NCBI RefSeq assembly: GCF_047496725.1
Contig: NC_132979.1
Coordinates: 6,898,501 to 6,962,500 of the forward strand
Reading direction: 5' to 3'
DNA: 64,000 bases
Origin: Anoplolepis gracilipes
Lineage: Eukaryota; Arthropoda; Insecta; Hymenoptera; Formicidae
The notes under the pieces are model-generated. The model was not told the DNA's origin, ran no database searches, and saw only the letters and a list, made by a program, of their open reading frames with translations. A program made the position numbers and the translations under genes. Every line of letters begins with the position of its first letter. The first letter of the stretch is position 1. Positions 26,681 through 37,987 of the stretch are shown here, in pieces.

Positions 26681-29426
26681 GAATAATTTGCGCGTAAAGA
26701 AATTCTCTTCCTTTAGATTTATTTTTTTCAGGAATTTCTTTTATACCACCAGTTATAAGGCCCTGTATAGAAAGTATGCACTTATATCAAGATATATTCG
26801 ACGGCGCATGTATTCAGGTCGTTCAAGATTTACGATTCCCTACCCCAGCCCGAAGTGGAAAATATAATCTACTAGACTTTACCTTACGCATGATAACGAG
26901 GGTCCGATGCGAGGGCGTAAGCGCCGCTCGTTCGATAACAGATACGGAGGTGCTATTACATTCGCGAGTAAAGAGCTTGCGGGCAGACGGTGTTACGAAA
27001 TAAGAGCAAAGAAGAAGCGACGGAGGGTGGAGAAGAGATAAAAAGCCGAGCGAAAACGCGCTCTCGCACGGTGAGATTTCTCACGCGCGGGCGTAGTTGC
27101 ATATTTACGCGAAGGAAAATCGAGGCGTTCGTTCTGTGCTTCGCCCGCGATATTTATAGCACGCGGGTTTCGCTATCAGATAGATTACCTTCTCCCGGGA
27201 TGGACGTCGATCCTGATCGTGCATTGACCGAACGGAAATCACAACTGTCGTTTCCAAAATGTCAACCGTTCTTTCGTCATCGCGTTTGACCTTTTTTTTT
27301 TTTTTTTACTTATAACAATCGAGTTTTGTTACACAAACGAATCTTCTTTTTTTTTTTTTTTTTTTTGTTAATACGAAATATAATCAATTGTCTTTCGAAA
27401 ATAATTATTTTTATCCATTTTATAAAGTGCGCGATGCAAGGTAATCTTTAACAAAAGAAAAGTAGCAGTTCACATCTTTAAAAAAGGGCCGATAAAATTT
27501 CTCACCGAGTCTGAAAGAATTAAAAGAATAATGTAATTGGGTTGTACATACAGCGCAATTGCGATATAACTGACATAACGTTAATTAAAATAATACCTAT
27601 TTATGAAACGTGAAACGCATTCCACAACAGCTCCGATATTATTTAATATTAATTAAATTTCGCGAAAAACGAGGAGAAACGATACATTAGCCGGAAAATC
27701 ACTGGCGCATGTATTCAACGACCTAATTTATTATTTTCAACTCCCGCGAAAGATGCTATCGCCCCTGTTTAGTCAGCTACATTCGCGATTTCCCTTCCGT
27801 AATTATATGCGCGCGCGGTGCGACATTGCGTGAAATTAATATCCGCCGAGAGACGGATAATAACGTTGACTGAGGACTCGCGTGGTCGAATTGAACGAAT
27901 AATTTCGAGGGCTAGGGTTAATATATCGGGCGTGAGCTATCGATCAATCTCTCGTCTCCCATGATCCTGCTCTCTCTTTGACGGAGGATTTCCATGGGGC
28001 CTTTATATCCGCAAGGAATCCCAATAAGTTTTTCGTCAGGACTCCAATCCAATCGCCGCGACTCCCTGATTCTATCTTGGCCGCGTGGAAAGTGCCTTTT
28101 TCCCACGAGGCCGGTGGTCGATGCGGTTCTTTAGACGCGAGAAGTGAGCGCATCGCCCGTGCACGTACGTACACATACGCGTACACGCGCACAAAGACAC
28201 GTACGTGTTGATAAATAAGTAACGTGGTGAATTCTCTCGAGCCGAAGGTTCAATGGACCACTACCATCGCGGGTAACTGCCCTCTCAATTCCACCGTGCG
28301 ATTAATAACGTTGAAAGCACGGATCTCCAGCCGGCTAAAAAAAGCTCAATTCGTTTTAACACCTTAAAGCCATCGTCGCGTATATTCCTTACCTTAGGAT
28401 TCTTTACTTCGAATAATTTTACTTTTTACATATATTTATAATTTTAGTAATTTTATATATATATATATTTTTTTTAATATATTTTATCACATTTTTTCAG
28501 TTATTTTATATACGCACTATTTGAAAAAATAAAATTTTTTATATTAAATGTTTTAGTAATTAAAATATTTAATAATCTAGCTACATTTGTAGATACAATG
28601 AGAGTCAATAGCAGCATTACGATAATTGATAAAATTCTTGTTAAGAAAAAACTGATTGTCAATTTGTGCGACTTGTCCAGTCGTGATATAAATCGACTAT
28701 AGATGTTCCATATATTTTTAATCTCATTAAAGTAAAATAAATATTAATATGGTTTATAAATGGTCATCAAACGATGTATCGATAAATCTTTTTATGATAT
28801 TATTTTCCGATCTTTCGCAGATTTTCACATTGTATTTATTATATTCATTATACAGTTATTGTATTATATTGTATTACATGTATCGTATAATATAAAAACC
28901 CCGGAAAACTTTGCTGTTAGACGATAAAAAGAGATGATAAAAATGCATACTGATACCAAAGTCAATTATCGTTTCAATCATCAGTTAAGGTCATAGACCC
29001 GAAACGTTGAAATAATTGCATTGCGTGCCTAAAGAGTCCTTCGTTATGTTAGATAATCAGTCGTATGACGTTAAAATTGAATAATGAATGAAAGAGAAGG
29101 GAAGTTGAACTCCAATAATTATTAAACATAAACTGTGCATTATCCATTACCGATATTTGCAAGCATCATGTTTAAACATTTTATGTCACAGAAAATTAAA
29201 TATCAATGCTACAAAAATGAGTGAGTCATTCTTTAATTGCTTTTGCAATATTAATCTTCGCGTCCAAAATGTAAACGTAATTTTCTTGTATTTTACTGAT
29301 TCATATTTTGCTTGTTTTCTTTACCCGATTATTTGGATTATATGCAATGATAATGATTGATATTTCGCAACAAAAAATATTTAAAAATATACATACATCA
29401 TATAACAGTAAAAATTTCCGCGAATT

Positions 29427-29484
29427 GGAAATAATATTATCAATTAATTTAATCATATATACATTACGAATTTTCGTCTGACTA
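29427..29484 (+). repeat. 58-bp inverted repeat, left copy
   Basis: It runs from GGAAATAATATTATCAATTA to ACGAATTTTCGTCTGACTA and matches the reverse complement of 31578-31635 with only about three mismatches. It ends 4 bp before the TTAA of the piggyBac-like MITE. The intervening 2.1 kb includes a CpG-rich block with no transposase. Confidence 0.75.
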
Positions 29485-29492
29485 TCTATTAA

Positions 29493-29757
29493 CCCTTACT
29501 CTGTATTTTTATTTTTGGCACCTTCTAACTGTGCATGGGGGTCAGCGTATTTTCGACAAGTTTATTAATATATAAAAGTGTTTTAAAAAATCTGAAAAAA
29601 TGTATATATACCTTCTTTGAACATTCTAAATAAAGACTAAAATAATAAATTTGCAAAATAATTTACTTAAATACATATTATTTTTTGATTATTTGTTTTC
29701 GAGAAATTGACGTTGTTAGAAAAATCACAGACAAAAATGATCAGTACGGAATAAGGG
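29493..29757. mobile_element. piggyBac-type MITE, 265 bp, flanked by TTAA
   Basis: TTAA at 29489-29492 is followed by CCCTTACTCTGTATTTTTAT. The right end, read in reverse, is CCCTTATTCCGTACTGATCA followed by ATTTTTG, and is bounded by TTAA at 29758-29761. TTAA target duplications with ends beginning CCC are the mark of the piggyBac superfamily. The inside is AT-rich with no frame, so it is non-autonomous. The terminal match is imperfect after about 12 bp, so the copy is not very young. Confidence 0.7.
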
Positions 29758-30300
29758 TTAATTACGATACAAAGGAATAAAAAAAGTACCGAATGCTGAA
29801 ATCAAAATTGTTAGTTTTCAAGTGGTCTAGTAAAATGTAAGTGGTTGAAAAAGTCTAAACACTAACAGAGAAATCTCCGTTGTATTTCGAACAACATCGA
29901 GACGATGCCGGGCGAACCGTTATTACTCGTTTGGGCATCGATCGGGCCTGTAGTATGCTCGCGAGGGGAATCTCAATAAGCCTCCTCCCTGTTCATCCCT
30001 GTAGTATCGAAGGCGCCGATACGAACACCGGTATCGAAAGCAGTGCCCTATCGCAAAACGGGACCAGAAGGGAAAGAGGAAGAAGCGAGAACGAATCGAC
30101 GTAGGTGCCGAATGCTGAAGTAGAACGTAATGTTCTTTACGCGTGTGGATCAGATCGGTTCAACGTATAAGCGACGGCCGATAAATAAATAACGCAGGGG
30201 TGAAAGGAGCCGCTATCCGGTCGGCGGTTGAGCGGCAATAAAGAAAAGTAACGCCGGGACACCCGTGAAAGAGAATCAATTCGATTCGTCTTACCACTTT

Positions 30301-30301
<1 letters not shown>

Positions 30302-30338
<37 letters not shown>
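30302..30338. repeat. (CT)n microsatellite leading into pyrimidine-rich DNA
   Basis: CT run of about 37 bp, followed by roughly 600 bp of C/T-rich plus-strand sequence. The 200-codon plus-strand frame over it is a product of this composition. Confidence 0.95.
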
Positions 30339-30343
<5 letters not shown>

Positions 30344-31577
30344 AACCACCCCGCGGTGCCTTTTCCCTCACCTTCCATTTCACATCCTCGGCGAGTCTCA
30401 CGCCGCCCCACGATGGTCGTTTCTTTCCAACCCTCGACCTTCTTTCCGACCCTCTTTCTCTCGCAGCGCAACAAGTGCGCCAGAATCGCATCTTTAAGAA
30501 AGCGGTCTCGTACTCCCCCCTCCCCTCCCCTTCCCTCCTCGCCCCCGGGTTTTCACCACCTTCGTCTGCTCGCTTCCAACCCTGACTCGAGTCACCACCT
30601 AACCACCCACCGTTCCAGCCGAGAGTTTTCCTTCTCGTCTTTTTCCCCGTCTTCTCCAGCCTTGTTCGTTCTCCTTTCTCACTTTCAGCTATTTCTCACC
30701 CATCCCCCCCTTCTGGCCGCAACTATCTTCCAAATCACTCCGCGCTTTCTCTGTCTCTTGTCTTTCCGTTCTCTATCTGTCGCTTTCGCGTTTTTCCTAT
30801 TATTCTTTTCTCGGAAATGCCTCACGCGCATCCGAATGGTTTGCCAACCACCCTTTTCAATGCTTTTCTCATCTGTTCGCCCTGCCTTCTTCTCCCGCTG
30901 ACTATCATCTCTTATCATCTTTTGTTTTTTCATATTCTTCACCCGATGGTACGTTTAGCGCAAACATATAGGAAATGAAAAGATATAGAGAACAGACTAG
31001 ACGATGGAAGCTGACAAAGACGATACTGAAAAATAGACTTCGCGGCTCGATCAACACGAATCTGCGACGCCGATTCACGAACTTTCGCGATTACAAAACA
31101 ACACAATGTCGTAATAATTTAAAGAATGAAATGATCATCTGCTGCGCTATCGTTACAGTAATCAACATAATCAAAACAATGTACAATATATGAGTTGACG
31201 TAACTTAGAATTTTAGAAAGAATGTTGCATCTTATCATTAATTAAAGTCATAAAAATCATTTATGATATAGCTTAAAACAATTTCACTGAATAAGTCAGT
31301 TAAAAAAGAAGACCAAAAAAGAATTGCTAATTTTATTGAAATGCAAAATTAATTAAGAAGAATACGAATAAAATAGCATTATTCTTTCAACTATATACTA
31401 TCTAGATTTAATATTAAAATACTTGAGGAAACTTTATTGTTGTATGTTGGAGAATTTTTTTTTATTTAACCATAAAAAATTGTGTAATTCTTACGTAATT
31501 TTATATATCTATGCTTGAACCATTAACTTTGATCTCAGTATTTTTTTTATTCCTTTGAATCCTTTGTATCATAATAA

Positions 31578-31635
31578 TAGTCAGACGAAAATTCGTAATA
31601 TATGTATAATTAAATTAATTGATAATATTATTTCC
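31578..31635 (-). repeat. 58-bp inverted repeat, right copy
   Basis: This is the reverse complement of the repeat at 29427-29484, starting TAGTCAGACGAAAATTCGTA. The two could be ends of a 2.2-kb element or two solo copies of a small dispersed repeat in opposite orientation. Confidence 0.75.
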
Positions 31636-33127
31636 AAATATCCAATATATATATACACACACATATATATATGTATATATAATATACATTTAAATTGCCT
31701 TATTTTTTCACCAATATAAACATGAATGACACTTTATTATAGAAAAACAATTCATTTTAATTTTACAAAAAAATTGAGTTTACTTGCAATTTAAAATTTC
31801 ATTTCAGTCACGAAATTACTGCATGTTAACTTTATCTAACATTATAGTTATTAAATTTTACGTCAAATAACTTACTTTAATGAAAAATTTTTTCTCTAAA
31901 GTTTTCTAATTCTTTGCAACAATATTTCCTTCTCTTTCTCGTCCTCTTTTATTATTGCCTCTTTTTATATTATTTTTTGAATTTCCTGAGCTTCTCTCCT
32001 GACACTTAAATCCATATTTAATACTACGAAATAAAACGTCGGATTTGAAAACTGCCGATAGGCGGAAAATTTAACGAATACCGGCGCGCTACAAGGTATT
32101 ACGCGGACATCTGCGACCCTGTCGAACGCGACGTTGGATCATCATTCGTTGAAACACGCTGAATTTATTGGGGGTTTAATGCCTCTCGGGACGTTTATAG
32201 GAGCGCAATAAATAAACTCGAGCGCGCTGTTACGAGTGACAGGAACGTTACCGGAGGCCGAAGAGCGTACCGCACAGAGAACATTGTATTGCAAAGCCCG
32301 GCAAAAATGCAACTGCCATTTTCCCTGACATAATTGCAACGTGCTGCAATTAATTAGAAAGATCAAATGGTCACTTCACTAAAAATAAATTTTCTGATAT
32401 ACAATTTTTTTTTTAAATTTATATGGCTATATATGTAGATAATATGAGAAAAATTGAAAATATGTGTAAGTTAAATATTATTTGAAATTTTGAACGAGTA
32501 ATCATACATTGTCAGATTACAAAATAAAAGGAGACACAACCTCTAGATCCAAACTATTAACTTATCTTGGCAAGATTACAAGAAAGAGGAGTGCTCGATT
32601 TTATATCACGATTTAGAAGCGGGCGTAACGTCTGACAATAAAAACGTACGTTGACGCATCGTCTTCGATCCCGAGGACGCGTAACTTCTCGAGAAATGGC
32701 ACGCCGTCAAGATGATCGACGAAGTGCCCGAACGGATGTCCCGGTTTAACGATCGGGAAATTCGACGAAAAGGAAAGTTATTAATGACCAAAGTTGGACG
32801 AACGTCGGGAACGGCGGGCGAGCGCGACAGGGTGGAACTCTCGATTACAAAGCACGCGGGTGAGAGTAGGGTTACAAATTGCGCCCGAAAGTTGCCCTGC
32901 TGCTCTATAGCAGGATAATGGATCTCGAAATAAACGAAACTGCCGTCGGAGCAATAATTTAAGCGGATTCCACGCCACGCGGTGGCTCATGGTTTCGTCA
33001 CGCGGTTTCGAGTCGAGTTTGACGTCGAGTCGAGCAAGCGAGGCTGCAAAGTGGCAGAAAATCAATCGGACACCCCGGGATACTTTGAGGCCCCGTAAAA
33101 CGAGAGAATTCGTATCTATTCTCGCGT

Positions 33128-33128
<1 letters not shown>

Positions 33129-33184
<56 letters not shown>
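33129..33184. repeat. (GA)n microsatellite, about 56 bp
   Basis: The longest single uninterrupted GA run in the window, inside a CpG-rich block. Confidence 0.95.
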
Positions 33185-33188
<4 letters not shown>

Positions 33189-34591
33189 AACAGGATTGTA
33201 TATTCGTTCGAAACGTAACGAATACGGCTGTAGTGGCGTAAAACGAGACCCTGTTTCGCAAAATTTCGAAATGTCTGTCGAAAAATTGAACAAAAAATAC
33301 GATTATCTGTGTAAAAAATTTTCGCAAACCTACGACAATTTGCATCGCGATGTAATCATTAATATCCCAGTTGCAGCATAATGGAATATTTATGACTGCT
33401 TAGTAATTTATGAATGTATTAATACTAAATAATCTTGCGAATATTTATGTGTTTTTACGGAATTTTGATATAAAAAAAAAAAAGTATTACTTATAGAAGA
33501 TTATAATGAAATTTTGTAAACATAAATTATATACATCATCAAATTTTTCCACGTTTTTCTAGAAAAACAAAATAAATAAAACATCTTGGAAATTTCTACT
33601 CTGTTGCAAATCGCATCTCTTCCTGTTCCGTAACTATTTCTAATTCGTATCATTTACAATTGCACTTAACGAGCAAAGTATTTAGAGAAGGAATATAATA
33701 ATAATAACATTTCATAAATAAATGCATCTTGACATTCACATTATGTTATTTCTAATGTTTTGCATAATGTTTCACATTTATCTTTCTTTCTCTCTCGCTT
33801 TGGTAAGAGAGAAGCTTTTGTAAATGTAATCATAAATTAGTCGAATCTCGTTACGGAATTTAAAAAGCGCATTGCGAATGCATACATCTGAATTGTAGAA
33901 CGCTGAGCTCTCTTGTAACAGATCGGCGCGTTTGCCGCGCGAAAGCAACCGTATGCGCGAATTATACCTGACACGCACGGTAAGCGGTACGCTGTTACAT
34001 ATATAACATTGTTAAATTCTACGTGTGACCTGAAATAGTAGCGTCACGTACTCTATCGTACGGGAGTCGCGTGATCCCTGGTTTCGAAGACCGTATTGTT
34101 ACGACGACGGCTCATGTCAATCGCATTATTTTTTTTTCCCCCTTTATTTTACAGAAGATACACGCTTCTCCCGTAGACGCGATAACTAATTCGAAATACA
34201 CAGTAATTTTATTCGAACCACTTTCCGTCGATTAATAACGTGAAATTATCGTAAGTTACACTGTAACGTGTGTCACGTCTACTTCGCATAATATATAACG
34301 CAATAAAAAAAATTCCACGTTAATTATCATCGCGAGAGCTATTACAATCTTCCCGCCACTCTCATTTCGAGGATTCATTAAATCCAAGCAACGAGCGATC
34401 CGTAACTCGAGCGATTTAAAGCCGATGAAATTGATTTTTAAAGAGCACGGCCGAATTAGCATCGTAACGAGAGCGCGCGCGAGACGAGATCATTTGCATG
34501 GGCACGGCACCCACCCGTCCTACGATTCGTGAAACCCCCCTCCCCCCCCCCGGGATACCTATATCGGTGGCGTAGCCTCCCTCGTGTTCTT

Positions 34592-34597
34592 ACTTAC
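34592..34597 (-). promoter_or_regulatory. Splice donor GTAAGT after the signal-peptide exon
   Basis: The minus strand reads CGCG then GTAAGTA, a match to the metazoan donor consensus at intron positions +1 to +6. It breaks the reading frame after the first base of a codon (phase 1). Confidence 0.65.
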
Positions 34598-34655
34598 CGC
34601 GAACAAGGATGAGGATGCTGAACAGCAGCGCGGTGCTGAACGGCCAACCGGCCAT
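34598..34655 (-). CDS. Start-codon and signal-peptide exon of an unidentified secreted or membrane protein (partial CDS)
   Basis: Reading the minus strand, an ATG at 34655-34653 opens 19 codons, MAGWPFSTALLFSILILVR, plus the first G of a twentieth codon. A consensus donor (GTAAGTA) follows at once, so the intron is phase 1. The peptide has a short N-terminus and an unbroken hydrophobic core (ALLFSILILV), as in a signal peptide for the secretory pathway. The start is supported by A at -3 and G at +4 and by an in-frame TGA in the same exon upstream, which rules out an earlier start in this exon. A phase-1 intron straight after the signal peptide is common in extracellular-domain genes, including immunoglobulin-superfamily cell-surface genes, but the mature protein is not visible, so no family is assigned. 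The next exon (lower coordinates) was not found and may lie outside the window. An overlapping plus-strand frame is a shadow of this exon and the CT-rich DNA beside it. Confidence 0.72.
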
Positions 34656-34690
34656 CCTGGCGTGGAGCGTTACGTCGATTCAGCTTCCTC
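34656..34690 (-). other. 5' UTR part of the signal-peptide exon, with acceptor site
   Basis: On the minus strand this 35-nt stretch joins the ATG at 34655 to an AG acceptor at 34692-34691, preceded by a pyrimidine-rich tract (TTGTATTGTTTCAG). It contains TGA in frame with the ATG, so it is untranslated in that frame. An acceptor here means at least one more 5' exon lies upstream on the minus strand, at higher coordinates. Confidence 0.6.
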
Positions 34691-34794
34691 CTGAAACAAT
34701 ACAAGCGTGCCCAATCAATCAACCTATTCCGCTATACCCGAGCCAACTCCGATCCCTGCCTCTCCTCTTTCCTCTCCCCCGCCCCCCCTCCTCT

Positions 34795-34830
<36 letters not shown>

Positions 34831-35803
34831 CCCTTCATTTCTCAGCGCAACCCCGTTGTCTGTCCCGCGTCCTCATCGTTCGGGCCTCGTCCCACCTTTC
34901 GATTCCTCCCCCCAACCCCCGTCCCCTTTTCCTGGCAGACTGCCCGTTCCACGTCCAACTTTGCCGCGACCCCCTTCCCTCTCCGTCGTTCCACCCCGTT
35001 CCGCTTACACGCCAATCCCCTACGCCCCGTATCGACATTTTTTTTCTCTCTCGAATTCATGCCTGAAGCGGGGGTTGTCTGTTCAATGAAAGTCCTCCCA
35101 GACGGTGCGCGTCGAGCGACGTACATAATCGTGAAACATGCGATGCGTGCCACTAGCTCGGGTATCGGAAATGCCCCCCCCCTCCCCCCCTCGTCCCCTC
35201 TTGTATTTATTTGCGCGTTTTTTCGCCGCTCGACGCGAGCCACGAAAGTCCTCGACCTCACCGAGGTTGAACAGCCCTCGTTGGATAATTCTAGGGATAT
35301 TTGGTATATTTGAAATGCTAAAGATGATTGGTGGAATATTGAGAGCCATATTTGTGAAATTAATTCAATGTGAAGATCAACGCTTAATTTTAAGTTTCTT
35401 AAAAAGTTTAAAATATTTTGATTTGAAAGTAACGAAAGTAAATGATGATTAATACTTTTCTGCATCTAATTTATCTAAATAAATATAAAAATATTTCTTC
35501 ACTTGTAATGTAAGAACAGAATAAATAATTTGTTTATAGTTCCTTTTATAATAAAAACCGTGGCTATTCATAAGTAATATTGCGTAAAAGAAACTTATAG
35601 ATTGCTAGTATATTTTACAAAAAAAAAAAAAAACATACATAGATCATATACGTATTTTATCAATCTGAGAAAAGAAAAAAAAATGATATTTTAAACGTAT
35701 TATAAGTGACAGCATAAAAAAAGTTAAACGCGATATACGATATCGTTAAAAAGAAAGAATCGATTTGTGGTCGCAAGAGTGTGAGTTATTTGATGTTAAA
35801 TTG
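34691..35803. other. C-rich then AT-rich intronic DNA upstream of the exon
   Basis: Plus-strand C/T-rich DNA to about 35.28 kb, then AT-rich. Long plus and minus frames over 34.7-35.3 kb are composition-driven (S, P and R rich). Confidence 0.6.
34797..34826. repeat. (CT)n microsatellite
   Basis: CT run in C-rich DNA about 110 bp upstream (minus-strand sense) of the signal-peptide exon acceptor. C runs nearby (34533-34550, 35175-35196) would be G runs on the sense strand. Confidence 0.95.
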
Positions 35804-36316
35804 AGCTCTCTTAAGCTGACAAAATCAAATGGGCAACCTAATAGATTATTTAGTACTTATTTTGTACTATTTTGTACCACCAAAAATAATTTTGTACCCC
35901 ATGCCAATTCAGAAAAAATCGTGGCGCTGCTAACTTAATATTAAGCTAGCAGAACCAAAAGAAAAAATTTTTTAAATAAATAAAACAAAACAGATACAAT
36001 TAGTACTGAATTTGTACTAATTTGTACCACCGAAAATAAATTTGTACCCCGTGCCAATTAAAAAAAATTGTGGTCCTGCTAACTTAATATTCAACTATCG
36101 TAATAAAAACCATTAAAAATGAAAAATAAAAATGCATCTGATTAATACAGCATTTGTACTAATTTGTACCACCAAAAATAAATTTGTACCCCGTGCAAAT
36201 TAAAAAAAAATTGTGGTCCTGCTAACTTAATATTCAACTATCGTAATAAAAACCATTAAAAAATGAAAAATAAAAATTGATTTTGCTGATTTGGTCCTGC
36301 CAGCTTAAGAGAGCTG
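35804..36316. mobile_element. Non-autonomous TIR element (MITE-like) with three internal tandem units
   Basis: The left end starts AGCTCTCTTAAGCTG (35804) and the right end (to 36315) is its inverse. The right terminal repeat, compared with the second copy, continues as GGCAGGACC inward, giving 23 bp. Inside are three units of about 142-150 bp, each with TTTGTACYA then TTTGTACCACC then TTTGTACCCC; the TTTGTACCACC string starts at 35871, 36021 and 36163. A 3-bp duplication, TGA, is possible if the element is taken to begin GCTCTC and end GAGAGC. No transposase frame. The family is not recognised; a 3-bp duplication would fit PIF/Harbinger-like elements but this is only suggestive. Confidence 0.75.
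35927..35952. repeat. 26-bp imperfect palindrome inside the TIR element
   Basis: CTGCTAACTTAAT and its downstream half ATTAAGCTAGCAG pair with one mismatch. The same palindrome is at 37410-37435 in the second copy. In units 2 and 3 only the left half (GTCCTGCTAACTTAATATT) is kept. The half-site TTAAGCTRGCAGGACC repeats the inner part of the terminal inverted repeat. Confidence 0.7.
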
Positions 36317-37298
36317 ATATTCTTACGTGTAGTTAATCATAAGAATTAATCAATTATGTTAACAATTGCTAATTATAAAGATTATAATTAGCTAATCGTA
36401 TTTTAAAGAATAATACGGTATATACGAAGTACGCATACCTATTCCTTCGAATATCGCCGTATATATGACAAGAGCAACAGCGCGCTACGTCTGTAAAGGT
36501 CGAGCGCCGAACACTGTGTGACGATGTAAGATAACAAATTCCTTATGCCTATAAAATAATATACGTAGGTATGTCGAATATCCTTTGTAAAAAATAGTGA
36601 CGCGTCCTTGTTTGTATCCTTGGTATGCGTGACGTAGGAAGACACGGTATAGGACATAGTGGGGGAAGGCAAGTGGGGGAAAGGACCGCCGCGTCGCGCA
36701 GAAAGCAGAGAGACGAAAAAATTATTATTGTTCAGCCAACGCTCGAGAGTTAACAAGTACGTATTCGACATACATATCGTCGTTTATATCAATAAAGTTT
36801 TTCTACCTTATTGTTAGTAGCTTTCGATATACGATCCATCTGATTCTTTTAAACTAGTTTTACTTACAACACCTTTCGTTCTCAAGTTTTAAATTAATTT
36901 TATTAATAAATGAGTGTATTACAATTTTTCGCTTCATCATTCGATCCTGCGATTCGTATTATTTCAATCTGAAAATGATTAATATATTACATCATCTCAA
37001 TCCGCGAAAAATTCAAAGTGCGAAAAAGCATCTAAGGTATATTTAAAGATTATTATTAGAGAAATATGTATCGTCCGTAATAAAATAATAAAATTAATAG
37101 TTAATAATATTAATTGGAAATCGCGAGAAGTATTGCTACGATATATTCGAAATAAGAATCGCAACTAGATACTAGATATGATGAAAATCATAAAAATTAA
37201 ACATACTTAGCATCATACGTTTTCAGATTTCCTCCGATTTGCATGTAAATGTAATTTTCCAATCATTTTCAGATTAAACGTATAATAATATACAAATT

Positions 37299-37520
37299 AG
37301 CTCTCTTAAGCTGGCAGGACCTAATGGATTATTTAGTACTTATTTTGTACTATTTTGTACCACCAAAAATAATTTTGTACCCCATGCCAATTCAGAAAAA
37401 ATCGTGGCGCTGCTAACTTAATATTAAGCTAGCAGGACCAAAAGAAAAAACTAAAAAAATAAATAAAACAAAACAGATACAATTAGTACTGAATTTGTAC
37501 TAATTTGTACCACCGAAAAT
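37299..37520 (+). mobile_element. Truncated second copy of the 35.8-kb TIR element
   Basis: The sequence starts with the same terminal repeat (AGCTCTCTTAAGCTGGCAGG...) and follows the first copy almost base for base to CACCGAAAAT at 37520, then stops matching. It lacks about 12 bp present after the terminal repeat of the first copy. Same orientation as the first copy, about 1 kb apart. The bases after the break (GAGAGAAGCTG) loosely resemble a damaged right terminal repeat, so an internal deletion is possible. Confidence 0.75.
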
Positions 37521-37907
37521 GAGAGAAGCTGTTAAATTGTCGGTTCTTGTATACCCGACGTCTTTCTCGCAGAGATAAAATGTCCACGTATTTTTTATCG
37601 TGTTCTTACAAATTTCGTTCAAAGAGACCAAATCTGGAGCATTCGATTCGCTTCACGACGTAGTTGCATCGTGGCACGGCAAAAGGGTGACCTACACAGC
37701 CCTTATGTATTTCACGCACATATACATGAGTGATCTGCAATAGTGTGCTGCTTTTACCTGCGCTTATCTTTCCCTACTTCTTCGTTGAATATTTTTCGAG
37801 CTTCTACTCGTAAAGAGAACATAAAGAAATACTTGCAACCCACTGAGAGAGTAGAAGGGCAAACCTTACAAAGTGTAATTACAAAGTAATATTTTATACA
37901 TATATGT

Positions 37908-37984
<77 letters not shown>
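37908..37984. repeat. (CA)n-(TA)n compound microsatellite
   Basis: About 14 bp of CA followed by about 60 bp of TA. Confidence 0.95.

Positions 37985-37987
<3 letters not shown>

Larger units (their letters stand above)
23387..29426. other. Mixed non-coding DNA
   Basis: CpG-rich blocks at 23.77-24.2, 25.44-25.97, 26.88-27.29 and 27.7-28.39 kb separated by AT-rich DNA. TATA-like strings at 23959 (TATAAAAA) and 25891 (TATATAAG) lack a well-placed initiator. Confidence 0.6.
29762..34590. other. CpG-rich blocks with AT-rich spacer, no gene recognised
   Basis: Blocks at 29.88-31.1 and 32.03-33.39 kb; 31.2-32.0 and 33.4-33.78 kb are AT-rich. This would be intron 3' of the signal-peptide exon in the minus-strand gene. 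Confidence 0.6.

Noticed and set aside
21809..28671. Shared 17-mer ATTGTCAATTTGTGCGA at 21809 and 28655
   Set aside because: One exact 17-mer match in 64 kb of AT-biased DNA is close to chance, and the flanks do not match.
30299..30901. 200-codon plus-strand frame
   Set aside because: Pyrimidine-rich sequence gives a Ser/Phe/Pro-rich frame; no domain or splice support.
32781..33345. Frames with SLSLSL or RERERE runs
   Set aside because: They read through the (GA)n tract. The same applies at 7.6, 14.1, 20.7, 30.3, 42.3, 54.1 and 56.9 kb.
34609..35313. 234-codon plus-strand frame
   Set aside because: It overlaps the supported minus-strand exon and is carried by (CT)n and C-rich DNA; rich in S, P and L with no domain.
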